Assembly (NCBI GenBank): GCA_035513055.1
Contig: DATKCT010000047.1
Location: 41,318-105,317, forward strand
Origin: DATKCT01 sp035513055
GTDB lineage: Bacteria; Verrucomicrobiota; Verrucomicrobiia; Verrucomicrobiales; DEV007
Direction of reading: 5' to 3'
Length of the DNA stretch: 64,000 nucleotides
Shown in pieces: positions 17,306 to 25,941 of this stretch (the first letter of the stretch is position 1; every line of letters begins with the position of its first letter). The position numbers and the translations under genes were made by a program. Below the pieces are notes generated by a model that had not been told where the DNA came from, made no database searches, and saw nothing but the letters and a program-made list of their open reading frames with translations.

Positions 17306-18768
17306 CGCCCCCCGAGATTCCCCTGGGACTCAGTTTCGACGATGTCCTCTTGGTGCCGCGCAAAAGCGGTCTCCTCCCTGCTGAAGTGGATCTGCATTCG
17401 GGCTTGGCGGACGGCCTGGAGTTGAACATCCCGATCCTGTCCTCGGCCATGGACACGGTCACGGAAGCAGAACTGGCCATCGCCCTGGCGCGGGAAGGCG
17501 GACTCGGGGTGATTCATCGCAACTGCACCATCGACGAACAGGCCGAGTACGTGATCCGGGTGAAACGCTCCGAGAACGCCGTCATCCAGGATCCCATCAC
17601 GGTCACGGCGGACCTGAGTATGCGGGGTTTGCAAGAGGTCATGGAGCGGAACGGGGTTTCGGGATTTCCCGTGATCGACGCGCGCGGGATCCTGCACGGC
17701 ATGGTGACCACGCGGGACATGTGGAACATCGGAGAGCACATGCGCGTGGCCGATATCATGACCACGCGGGAGCGGCTGGTGACCGGTCCTGCAAACATGA
17801 GCCAGGACGAAGCCCGCAAAATTCTCTATCAACACCGCATCGAGAAACTGCCCCTGGTGGATGGCGAAGGCCGGCTGGTCGGATTGATCACGCGCCAGGA
17901 CATCGAGAAACGGGAGATGTTCGGCAACGCCTGCAAGGATCCGAACGGCCAGCTCCGGGTCGGGGCTGCGGTCGGCGTGGGAGGCGACTCCGTGGAACGT
18001 GGACAGGCTCTCGTGGCCGCGGGAGCGGACGCGTTGTTCATCGACGCCGCCACCGGGCACACGACGCGGGTGTTGGAACTTGTAGAGCGTTTGCGCAATG
18101 AGATCGGCGATGGTATTCCCGTGGTCGCGGGCAATGTGGTGACGCGAGACGGCGCGCGCGATCTGATCGCGGCGGGAGCCGGCGCCGTGAAAGTGGGAGT
18201 GGGCCCGGGCTCGATCTGCACGACGCGGGTGATTTCCGGCGTTGGAGCGCCGCAGTTTTCAGCGGTGTTGGAAGTCGCATCGTATTGTCGCGAAGCCGGC
18301 GTGGCGGCGATTGCGGACGGCGGGATTCGTTATTCGGGGGATATCGTCAAGGCCCTGGCTGCGGGCGCCAGTTGCGTAATGTTAGGTTCGCTCTTGGCGG
18401 GGACCAAGGAGGCCCCCGGCAGCACGGTGAACTGGCAGGGGCGCCGCTTCAAGGAATACCGCGGCATGGGCTCTCTGAAGGCCATGCGCCGGGGATCGGG
18501 CGATCGTTATGGGCAGAACGCCAGCGGGAAGCTGGTCGCCGAGGGCGTCGAAGGGCGCGTCCCCTACAAGGGGGAGTTGGCCGACATGGTCTTTCAGCTT
18601 CTGGGAGGGCTGCGCTCGGGGATGGGTTACGTCGGCGCCGCGAACATCGAGGATTTGTGGGACCGGGCGCAGTTCATGCGCATTACGCCGGGGGGACTCC
18701 GGGAAAGCCACGCTCACGACGTGGTCATCACCGAAGAGCCGGTGAACTATCAGATCATGGAAAGCTGA
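17275..18768 (+). CDS. guaB: IMP dehydrogenase
   Basis: Oxidises IMP to XMP with NAD, the branch to guanine nucleotides. 497 residues; AAGG precedes the ATG at 17275, which lies inside pyrE (31-base overlap). The first barrel strand has GLSFDDVLLVPR; two CBS domains occupy about 100-220 and would bind adenine nucleotides as regulators. The catalytic loop GPGSICTTR carries Cys315. EYRGMGSLKAM and the flap residues follow. It forms the gua pair with guaA seven bases downstream and completes an unbroken run of pyr to gua genes. Confidence 0.96.
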   Translation: MDESKRQLSMTPPEIPLGLSFDDVLLVPRKSGLLPAEVDLHSGLADGLELNIPILSSAMDTVTEAELAIALAREGGLGVIHRNCTIDEQAEYVIRVKRSENAVIQDPITVTADLSMRGLQEVMERNGVSGFPVIDARGILHGMVTTRDMWNIGEHMRVADIMTTRERLVTGPANMSQDEARKILYQHRIEKLPLVDGEGRLVGLITRQDIEKREMFGNACKDPNGQLRVGAAVGVGGDSVERGQALVAAGADALFIDAATGHTTRVLELVERLRNEIGDGIPVVAGNVVTRDGARDLIAAGAGAVKVGVGPGSICTTRVISGVGAPQFSAVLEVASYCREAGVAAIADGGIRYSGDIVKALAAGASCVMLGSLLAGTKEAPGSTVNWQGRRFKEYRGMGSLKAMRRGSGDRYGQNASGKLVAEGVEGRVPYKGELADMVFQLLGGLRSGMGYVGAANIEDLWDRAQFMRITPGGLRESHAHDVVITEEPVNYQIMES

Positions 18769-18775
18769 AAAGGGA

Positions 18776-20290
18776 ATGAAGGCTGCCGTTGCCGTAATCG
18801 ATTTCGGCTCCCAATACACCCAGCTCATTGTGCGGCGTGTGCGGGAACTGGGCTTCTTCGCCAAGCTGTTCCAACCGGGAGATCTGGAGGCGGCGCGGGA
18901 GAGCCACGCCGTTATCCTCTCTGGAGGGCCGCGCAGCGTGTCGGAGACCGATGCGCCGGACATCGATTTTGCGAAATTGCGGGCCATGAACGCGCCGGTG
19001 CTAGGTATTTGTTATGGGATGCAATTGCTTAACACCAAGTGGGGCGGTCAAGTGTCTCCGGGCACGACGCGCGAATACGGGCCGGCCCGGCTGTTTCCCG
19101 AGGGCGGCGATGTCCTGCTCGAGGGAGTGAGCCGCGGATCCCAGATTTGGATGAGCCATTCGGACACGGTCAGCACTCTGCCCGCCGGCACAGAAGTGCT
19201 GGCCCGCAATCAGGAAGGCGTGCCCGTGGCTCTGCGTTGGCCGGACCGCTGCTACGGCATCCAGTTTCACCCCGAGGTGAGCCATTCCCAGGACGGCATG
19301 CGCATCCTCCGCAATTTCCTGACTCACGCGCCGGGTTTGCGACGCTTCGAGATCGGATCGTTTCGAGATGAAATGTTGGAATCTCTGCGCGCAGAGGTTG
19401 ACGGGCGCGAAGTGGTCTGCGCGGTGTCCGGTGGAGTGGACTCGACGGTGTTGGCCGTCTTGCTGCATCGCGCCGGAGTGCGCATCCATCCGCTCTTCGT
19501 CGACAACGGTCTCCTGCGAAAAGGGGAAAGCGAAGAGGTGCTCAAGCAATTCGAGGGGCTCGGGATCGCCCTTTCCCGGGTGGACGCGGCGGATCGCTTT
19601 TTGGATGTTCTCAAGGGCGTGTCCGATCCGGAGGAGAAACGGCGGCGAATCGGCGACACTTTCATCAAAGTGTTCTTCGATGAAGCCGGATCGATCGACC
19701 TTTTGGCTCAGGGAACCCTTTATCCCGATGTGATCGAGAGCGCCACAAGCGGATCGATCGCTTCGCGAATCAAGACGCATCACAACCGGGTGGACCGGAT
19801 CCTCGAGCTGAAGGAGGAGGGGAAGGTTATTGAACCGCTGGCCGAATTGTTCAAGGACGAGGTGCGCGCTTTGGGAAGGAGTCTGGACATCCCCGATGCG
19901 GTGCTCTACCGGCATCCCTTTCCCGGTCCCGGATTGGGAGTGCGGGTCCCGGGAGAGGTCACGCGGGAGAAATTGGAGATTCTGCGGGAAGCGGACGTCG
20001 TGTTTATCGAGAACTTGCGGAAGCATGGGTGGTATGACCGGGTTTGGCAGGCTTACGCGGCGCTGTTGCCCGTTCGCACCGTGGGAGTGAAGGGCGACGA
20101 GCGCTCTTACGAATTTGCCGTGTCCCTGCGCGCGGTGGTAAGCGAGGATGCAATGACCGCGGATTGGGTGGAGCTTCCGTGGGAAGTTTTGCGGGAAACG
20201 TCGAACCAGATCCTCAATGGGGTGCGCGGGGTGAACCGGGTGCTCTACGACATCTCGACGAAGCCTCCGGCCAGTATCGAGTGGGAATAG
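18776..20290 (+). CDS. guaA: GMP synthase (glutamine-hydrolysing)
   Basis: Aminates XMP to GMP with ATP and glutamine. 504 residues, single chain. The N-terminal class I amidotransferase has GICYGMQ (Cys79) and FHPEVSHS (His165, Glu167). The ATP-pyrophosphatase domain has the P-loop SGGVDS starting at Ser218, and the C-terminal dimerisation domain ends in the family-typical PPASIEWE. A GGGA lies just before the start. The next gene starts inside its last ten bases. Confidence 0.96.
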   Translation: MKAAVAVIDFGSQYTQLIVRRVRELGFFAKLFQPGDLEAARESHAVILSGGPRSVSETDAPDIDFAKLRAMNAPVLGICYGMQLLNTKWGGQVSPGTTREYGPARLFPEGGDVLLEGVSRGSQIWMSHSDTVSTLPAGTEVLARNQEGVPVALRWPDRCYGIQFHPEVSHSQDGMRILRNFLTHAPGLRRFEIGSFRDEMLESLRAEVDGREVVCAVSGGVDSTVLAVLLHRAGVRIHPLFVDNGLLRKGESEEVLKQFEGLGIALSRVDAADRFLDVLKGVSDPEEKRRRIGDTFIKVFFDEAGSIDLLAQGTLYPDVIESATSGSIASRIKTHHNRVDRILELKEEGKVIEPLAELFKDEVRALGRSLDIPDAVLYRHPFPGPGLGVRVPGEVTREKLEILREADVVFIENLRKHGWYDRVWQAYAALLPVRTVGVKGDERSYEFAVSLRAVVSEDAMTADWVELPWEVLRETSNQILNGVRGVNRVLYDISTKPPASIEWE

Positions 20291-22281
20291 CGGCGAACAG
20301 CCATCGCGTCCTTCTCCCCTTGCTGGCCGCGGGTATGCTCGTGGGGAGTTGGGACCGGAGTCATTGTGGACTTTTTGTTGTCTCGGCGTTCTTGGCTGCG
20401 GTCCTGGTGGGCTGGTTAGTCTGGTCGGGCCGGACGTTCTCCGCTCTCGAGATCGTGGCGCTGGCGCTCCTGATGCGCGCCGTGCTGTTTCCCCTTCCTC
20501 CCTCGCTTTCGGACGACGCCTATCGTTATCTGTGGGACGGGTGGGCGCAGACCGAGGGGCGCAATCCGTACCTGGGGACGCCTGCCGGCCAACCCGGATT
20601 CCAGCAAGCCCAACCGGAGCTTTATGCCCGCATGAACTCGCGGGACTTGCATTCGGTCTATCCGCCCCTGAGTCAGATGATCTTCCGGGCTCCCGGAAAG
20701 CTGTTGGCCGGAGGCGAAGGCGTTCGGCCGGCGTTCTACCTGTTGAAGCTTCTCTTCGGTTTGCCGGAGATCTTGGCCGTGGCGGTCCTCTTGCGAACGG
20801 TTCCTTCGCGCGCGCTGGTTCCGCTTTACGCCTGGAATCCGCTGCCGGCGGTGGAAGTGTGGGGGCAAGGCCATACGGAGGGCGCCGCCTTGTTTCTCCT
20901 TGTATTGGGAATTGCGTTGGTCCAGGGCCGGCGCCCGGCGTTGGCCGCCGCTGCATGGACCGCCGCCGCCTGGATCAAGTTATGGCCTGCGCTCCTGTTG
21001 CCCTTGTTGGCGAGACGTTTCCGGTTTGGTCAGTTCGCTGCGGCCGCCGCCGTATCGCTGGGGCTGACGGCGTTGCTCTGGGCGCCTTATACTACGCGGG
21101 AGGCATTGAGCGGTTTCGCGAGTTCGCTTCGGCTGTACCTCGAATCCTTCGAGTTCAATGCGGGGATCTATCTGGCCATCAAGGAAGCCTTCTACGCCAT
21201 CCCTGGGTTACGGGATACAGGCATGGGCGGATGGGCGGCGGGGAATGTCTTGCGCGCCGGCTTTCTCGTGGTTCTCGGGGTGGTAATGGCCCGGGACCGG
21301 CTGGCCGATTGGCCGCTTCCGCGCGCGGCTTTTGCCTTGCTCGCAGCGGCCATTCTCTGTTCGGCCGTCGTGCATCCCTGGTATCTGTTGCTCTCCCTGG
21401 CGGTGGTTCCCTACCTGACGCGGACGCCATGGCACTGGATCTGGTTGACCGCCGTCTGTCCACTCAGTTACCTGATTTATGCGCAACCGGCCTGGCAAGG
21501 ACCACTGGCGACGGGCATCTGGGGATCATGGGCGTTGGTGTTCCTCATAGGTTACCGGCATGAGTTGGCCGATGGGCTGTTGCGTTGGCGAGCCTGCGGT
21601 AAGGTTCGCTTCTTGCAAAAAGCCTTGCAAAGAGCGGGGTTGTCACCGGAGGGCGCTTCCGTGCTCGATGTGGGCGCCGGGGAAGGCTATGTCGGCCTGC
21701 GGATGATCCGGATCTGGAAAGCAGACGTCCATTTGGTCGACGTGCGGAGCATGAACCGGACCGGGTTGGCCTGCACGGTTTACGACGACGGCCAGCCCCT
21801 GCCCTTTCCCGACCGGTCGTTCGACCTGGCGACGAGCGTCTACACCCTCCATCATTGCCGGGATGGAGCGGCCGTTGCGGGTGAGCTGTTGCGCGTGAGT
21901 CGAGGACCGGCGGTGGTCCTGGAGTCCGTCTATCGCAGCGAAGCGGGCCGCCGGATCCTGACCGGGTTGGACCGGCTGGTGAACCGGTTTCGGCCGGGTC
22001 TAGGCATGCGTGGACAGCAGGGCGGACTCCAGTTTCGGACCAGCGCGCAATGGCGCGCAGTCTTTGAAGGGTGGGGTGCCGCCGTCCTCTACCAGAGGGA
22101 ACGATTCCGTTTCCCGCATCGCAGCGCTGTCTTTGTGCTGGAACGTATCCCGGAAGGCGTGGGCCACAGCATGTCTCGCCAAGGGCGCCTGGCGCGCCAA
22201 CACCATGGGGAATGGAAGAGAAAGGATGCAGCGGTTCCGGATAGTGGGGAGCAATGGGGGCATAAGCCTCCAGCAGAGTGA
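20281..22281 (+). CDS. Polytopic GT-C-type glycosyltransferase fused to a SAM-dependent methyltransferase
   Basis: 666 residues from a GTG at 20281 that overlaps guaA by ten bases. Residues 1 to about 430 hold many hydrophobic segments and a periplasm-facing loop with SDDAYRYLWDG (Asp78, Asp79) and GRNPYLGTP, the pattern of prenyl-phosphate-sugar-dependent mannosyltransferases of the GT-C fold. Residues about 440-610 are a class I methyltransferase: motif I VLDVGAGEGYVGL at 461-473, an acidic VHLVDV, and PFPDRSFDLATS with TLHHC after it. The two halves may glycosylate and methylate the same lipid-linked or surface glycan, but the substrate is unknown. The tail after about residue 625 is low in recognisable structure. 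It is the last gene of the nucleotide superoperon. Confidence 0.75.
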   Translation: MGIAANSHRVLLPLLAAGMLVGSWDRSHCGLFVVSAFLAAVLVGWLVWSGRTFSALEIVALALLMRAVLFPLPPSLSDDAYRYLWDGWAQTEGRNPYLGTPAGQPGFQQAQPELYARMNSRDLHSVYPPLSQMIFRAPGKLLAGGEGVRPAFYLLKLLFGLPEILAVAVLLRTVPSRALVPLYAWNPLPAVEVWGQGHTEGAALFLLVLGIALVQGRRPALAAAAWTAAAWIKLWPALLLPLLARRFRFGQFAAAAAVSLGLTALLWAPYTTREALSGFASSLRLYLESFEFNAGIYLAIKEAFYAIPGLRDTGMGGWAAGNVLRAGFLVVLGVVMARDRLADWPLPRAAFALLAAAILCSAVVHPWYLLLSLAVVPYLTRTPWHWIWLTAVCPLSYLIYAQPAWQGPLATGIWGSWALVFLIGYRHELADGLLRWRACGKVRFLQKALQRAGLSPEGASVLDVGAGEGYVGLRMIRIWKADVHLVDVRSMNRTGLACTVYDDGQPLPFPDRSFDLATSVYTLHHCRDGAAVAGELLRVSRGPAVVLESVYRSEAGRRILTGLDRLVNRFRPGLGMRGQQGGLQFRTSAQWRAVFEGWGAAVLYQRERFRFPHRSAVFVLERIPEGVGHSMSRQGRLARQHHGEWKRKDAAVPDSGEQWGHKPPAE

Positions 22282-22285
22282 GCCA

Positions 22286-22384
22286 CTATCGCTTGGCCAC
22301 GTCGTCGAAGAGGAAGCGTCCTTCGATCGCCCGCCTCATGACATGATAGAAATTCCCCCGGCTCGCCCGGCGCGCGCGCCCGTT
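22286..22384 (-). pseudogene. N-terminal remnant of a REP-associated (Y1, IS200-like) transposase
   Basis: The minus-strand frame reads RRASRGNFYHVMRRAIEGRF then LFDDVAKR and stop. This resembles the start of Y1 tyrosine transposases, in which an FYHV(M/T)xR motif is followed by GRFxF. The catalytic tyrosine region is absent, so it is a fragment. It lies between two convergent genes (the GT-C fusion and menE), a usual place for such debris. The match is by eye. Confidence 0.4.
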
Positions 22385-22430
22385 CGCATTCCCACAGTTT
22401 GCCGCTGGTATGCCGCTGGTAAGGAATCCA

Positions 22431-23687
22431 TCAATTCGTCTTTCCGTCTGAGCGCTCCCTCCCGTCATCAACCAGAAGGTGGAGAGCGCTTTCGTCGGTC
22501 TTCCCGAGAAAGGTCCGGGGGATGGACGGAACCGGGCAGAGCGCGCGAATCCGCTCGCAGCCGGTGACCTGGGCGTTGAAGGCTGCGACGGCGTTGTTCA
22601 GCGCAGGACAATCCGGTTCGAGAGCGACGACAATCTCCCAGCCGTCGCGGGGGTGTTTGCGGGCTGTCAGGACGGAGGAGTTCCCCGCTTCGGGCGCCAG
22701 AGCCGTCCAACGGAGGCGAAGACAATCGAGCTGAACAAGCTCGCCTTTGATCTTGAGGCGGGCGGCGGAACGGCCGAGGAATTGCAGCGACGTCTCTTGA
22801 TCCGCCGCGGTGAGCCGGACATGATCGGCGGTGGTGAACCAGGCGGAGTCCGCGGGTCCCGGCTGGAAACGCCACCTGTTCGCGGGATCCAGTTCGAGGC
22901 AACCGGAGAAGAGAGCGGGGCCTCGAACCTCGAGCAGGGCATCAGGGCCTTCGCGGACTTGCCAGCCGTCGAGCACGAGCAGCGGAGCTTCCACGGCGCT
23001 GCGGCGTTGGGCGGCGATTTGTGAAGCCGTTTCCGTCATGCCGAAGGTCGCGCGAACCGGCCAGCCTAACTGAAGCGCCTGTTCGTGCAGCCGAGGATCG
23101 AGAGCAGCTCCCCCGGCCAGGAGGACCCGGAGATGTCGAGGGCTGCGGCATTGGAAACGAACCAGATCGTAGATCTGGGTGGGCACGAGGGAACAGAGCG
23201 TGGATTGCGCTGCGGCCAGGGCATCCCGAAATCGCCGGGGTTCCCAGGAGTCACGGAATGAGGAGACGCGGCTGCCGGAGAGCCGGGCCCGGGCGAAGAT
23301 GGAGAATCCACCGACGTGCCAGGTGGGGACAGCGATGAACCAGTGGTCATCGGGCTGAGCGCCAAGGGAAGTGTTCACGCTGCGGGCGGAAGCCAAGAGC
23401 GCCTCGCGGGTGAGGCAAGCAAAGCGAAGCCCGCCAGTGGATCCGGAAGTGGCGAAAAGCAGGAACCCTTGAATCGTCGCATCCTCCCGCAAGAGAGCCT
23501 CGAGACCGGCTCGCTGGGGAACTGTGCGCCGCGGGTCGATGAAGACAGCGGGCGCCCGGCTGGTCCAAATCGATCCGGATTCTACTGTGGTGTCTGCGAA
23601 ATACGTCGACAAAACAGGGGTTGTGATTCTTAGACCAGTTGCTCGCTGCGCTCGATGTTTTTTAGAATCGCGGCCCTCTCTTCCCAT
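22431..23687 (-). CDS. menE: o-succinylbenzoate-CoA ligase (MenE-like AMP-binding enzyme)
   Basis: Would activate o-succinylbenzoate with CoA in menaquinone synthesis. 418 residues from the ATG at 23687, preceded by GAGGAG at good distance. The AMP-binding P-loop LFATSGSTGG is at 78-87, AVPTWHVGGF follows, and FGMTETASQIA near the middle is the family core. The GRSAARLKIKGELV stretch matches the hinge region and LGKTDESAL carries the likely C-terminal lysine. It is shorter than the typical 450-500 residues, mostly at the N-terminus. menC lies 108 bases upstream on the same strand, which is the main support for MenE over other acyl-CoA ligases. Confidence 0.82.
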   Translation of the reverse strand: MGREGRDSKKHRAQRATGLRITTPVLSTYFADTTVESGSIWTSRAPAVFIDPRRTVPQRAGLEALLREDATIQGFLLFATSGSTGGLRFACLTREALLASARSVNTSLGAQPDDHWFIAVPTWHVGGFSIFARARLSGSRVSSFRDSWEPRRFRDALAAAQSTLCSLVPTQIYDLVRFQCRSPRHLRVLLAGGAALDPRLHEQALQLGWPVRATFGMTETASQIAAQRRSAVEAPLLVLDGWQVREGPDALLEVRGPALFSGCLELDPANRWRFQPGPADSAWFTTADHVRLTAADQETSLQFLGRSAARLKIKGELVQLDCLRLRWTALAPEAGNSSVLTARKHPRDGWEIVVALEPDCPALNNAVAAFNAQVTGCERIRALCPVPSIPRTFLGKTDESALHLLVDDGRERSDGKTN

Positions 23688-23795
23688 CTCTGCGTTGCTC
23701 CTCGGTCGCTGAGTTCGCTCAACTCCCTCCTCTCTCTCCTTGAGCTGGAAAAAGAGTGCTCGCGAATTTTGCCCACCTCTTTCGCAAACGTCTCA

Positions 23796-24755
23796 CTAGT
23801 TCAGCCTCTTCCATGGAAGACGTTCGAGCAGATCGTCGAATCCCAGACCTGTCCCTGGCGCCGGAGTCAAGCGGGGTCCGTCCGGTAAGAGTTCGCTGAA
23901 CGCAGTGCGCTCGAAAAGGGTATGGGTCGCCAGTCCGCAGAGGCGCAGAAGTCCGGGGAATTCCGCGTCGATGCGCGCGGCTTGCCAGGCGGCAAAAAGT
24001 TGTCCCAGGGGGTGATCCAGATAGGAAGTCACGACGGCGCGGCGTTGTGCGGCGTGAATGGGTTTGGCGAGGAGGAACGTATCCTGTAGCGCGGGCTTAA
24101 GGACGGCAACGCCTGCGGAGGGCCATCCGGCCTCCACGTCACGATCGACAGCGAATGTTAAGTTCCAGCGAGTTGCGGATGATGTCCAAGACCTTGCGTC
24201 AAAAGGAAAGGGATCTTCGAGAAACTCGATACGGGCGCGTTCGGAAGTATCCATGTTTGATAACATCGAATCCAAGTCATTCTGGTTCAACGTCTCGTTG
24301 AAGTCGATGCGCAAGGGAAGCGGGGTGGAGCGGAGCAGTTCGCGCATGCGTTGGATATCGCCGGGACCCGCCTTGCATTTGGCTGATTGAAATCCGGTTT
24401 CGTGGGCCTGATCGAGTGCTGCTGAGCTGGGATTGGGCAGCGTGGCATGGCTCTCGGGAATTGTCAGGCCGTCGAAGAGGGAACAGCGGGTGTTGCGGGC
24501 CCCCCCATCGGCGGCGGCACAAGCGAGAGCGCGGCGACTGAGCGGGGTCAGGATTCCATCGGCCAGGCCGGCTAACTGATGTCGAAGAGGGAGGTCGCCC
24601 AATTCGGGCCAGGGATGGATACAGCCAAAGCCGGACCCGGTGCGGATGAGCGCGCCGGGAAATTCGTGCCGGGAACTGCGGCGGCTGGGGGGGAGGGGCG
24701 CACGCAGGGTGTAGGGAACCCAATAGACAGGCGGCTGCGGTGGGTCGCCGGGCAT
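23796..24755 (-). CDS. menC: o-succinylbenzoate synthase (MenC-like, enolase superfamily)
   Basis: Dehydrates SHCHC to o-succinylbenzoate. 319 residues. The enolase-superfamily residues are in order: KCK (Lys126, Lys128), the metal ligands Asp151 (RIDFNE), Glu180 (FLEDPFP) and Asp204 (AVDRDV), and Lys220 (VLKPAL), which matches the muconate-lactonising subgroup. The C-terminal SYLDHPLGQ is common in OSB synthases. Pairing with menE downstream gives the function; without that, a racemase of the same superfamily would be possible. The trypsin-like lipoprotein gene lies 96 bases upstream on the same strand. Confidence 0.82.
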   Translation of the reverse strand: MPGDPPQPPVYWVPYTLRAPLPPSRRSSRHEFPGALIRTGSGFGCIHPWPELGDLPLRHQLAGLADGILTPLSRRALACAAADGGARNTRCSLFDGLTIPESHATLPNPSSAALDQAHETGFQSAKCKAGPGDIQRMRELLRSTPLPLRIDFNETLNQNDLDSMLSNMDTSERARIEFLEDPFPFDARSWTSSATRWNLTFAVDRDVEAGWPSAGVAVLKPALQDTFLLAKPIHAAQRRAVVTSYLDHPLGQLFAAWQAARIDAEFPGLLRLCGLATHTLFERTAFSELLPDGPRLTPAPGTGLGFDDLLERLPWKRLN

Positions 24756-24851
24756 GATCTTGGGATACGGAATGGGCTGGGCTTTTGGGAACTCAGTAAT
24801 TCTTGCTGCGGGGGCGCTCCAGGTGGAAAGGGAGAGGAGGTTGGGGGTGAT

Positions 24852-25808
24852 TCAACGGACGAGACCCTGACTCTCTTGAGCGTGCGAGAAGGGAAGGAGA
24901 TGTTCCACGGGCAGCGGACCCAACTCGCGGATTGCCGTCAGAATGGCCTCTTGGTATTCAAGGCTGGTTAAAGCCGGACCACGCCCGTAACCCCCAAAGG
25001 TGAGAGTTTCCAAGAGGACCGGTTCGCCATCGAGGAGGAGGAAACCGGGATTTCCCGAGTCGCCTTTCTGCAGCGAAGGCTGAAGGACGTGGGGCAGTCC
25101 GCTCGCTTCGCGAAAACGCACCAGATGCGCCGGGTCGCCCCCGGGATAGCCGCGCAGAATGCTATTGACGTCGCGGAGGACGACCTGACGTTCCCTGTTG
25201 GTTAGGAATGCGCGGGCGCCTAAGAGCGTGTATCCGGGGAAACTGCCGGGGGGAAAGAACTTGTAGATCTTGATCTGCTCGGGGACGGGCTGGTCCAGGC
25301 GAGCGACGGCAAGGTCGTCGGTTCGCCCGTTTCCGATGAGGCGGCGTCCGGTGATCCTGCGCCAATGGGCCCGGCCGTCCTTGTCGTGAAAGACGACCCA
25401 TTCGCCCACATGCCGGGGCCAATGTTTGGCGAAGAGGATATGCTGCCGGGTAATGAGGACCCCGGCGCGATCGCCATTCCAGGCCACGCCGGTCAGATCG
25501 AGGCGCGAAGTCCAGTTCGAGGACCAGAGGACTCCGCTGCGCGAGTCGTAACGCTCGAAGATCTTGGCGGGTTCCGCGGATTCGGCCGGCATGCGTTTCA
25601 AGAGGTGATCGGCTTCACGATTGAAGCGCCGCACCAGGGTCCGGCTGGGTTGATCGGGATTGTCCCCGCGACGGGCTGGGAGGAGCGACGGCGGGCTGGG
25701 ATTGGAATGGAGAATGGGCAGGTAATCGGGGCGAGGAACCCGGCTGGCGCAGGCGCCGAGCAGAAACGGAGCAGCGCAGAGGGCGGCGACGCGGAGCGGC
25801 CAGAGCAT
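24852..25808 (-). CDS. Lipoprotein with a trypsin-like serine protease fold
   Basis: 318 residues with a clear lipoprotein signal: hydrophobic residues 5-19 and LLGAC, giving Cys20 as the lipid anchor. A chymotrypsin-like triad can be read: His129 in ILFAKHW, Asp164 or Asp165 in TDDLAVARL, and Ser251 in QKGDSGNPG. A region of about 60 residues (proline-rich then charged) links anchor and catalytic domain. It probably acts on periplasmic or surface proteins. The substrate is unknown. It is the first gene of a minus-strand group with menC and menE, which may be coincidence. Diverges from the catabolic operon at 25942. Confidence 0.72.
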   Translation of the reverse strand: MLWPLRVAALCAAPFLLGACASRVPRPDYLPILHSNPSPPSLLPARRGDNPDQPSRTLVRRFNREADHLLKRMPAESAEPAKIFERYDSRSGVLWSSNWTSRLDLTGVAWNGDRAGVLITRQHILFAKHWPRHVGEWVVFHDKDGRAHWRRITGRRLIGNGRTDDLAVARLDQPVPEQIKIYKFFPPGSFPGYTLLGARAFLTNRERQVVLRDVNSILRGYPGGDPAHLVRFREASGLPHVLQPSLQKGDSGNPGFLLLDGEPVLLETLTFGGYGRGPALTSLEYQEAILTAIRELGPLPVEHLLPFSHAQESQGLVR

Positions 25809-25941
25809 GACGGACGGTATTCCACGCGCGATAACGGCCGCAGGCCAGTGAAAAAGCGTCCGTTCAAAAAGCTGTGGTTTCCGTTGGCCAAAGCCTGCGC
25901 AGTCGCCATCATGAGCGTTCCCTTCCTATCTGCACCCTGTG

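Noticed and set aside
19001..20956. 651-residue open frame antisense to guaA and the GT-C fusion
   Set aside because: Crosses two real genes on the other strand; low-complexity Arg/Pro composition.
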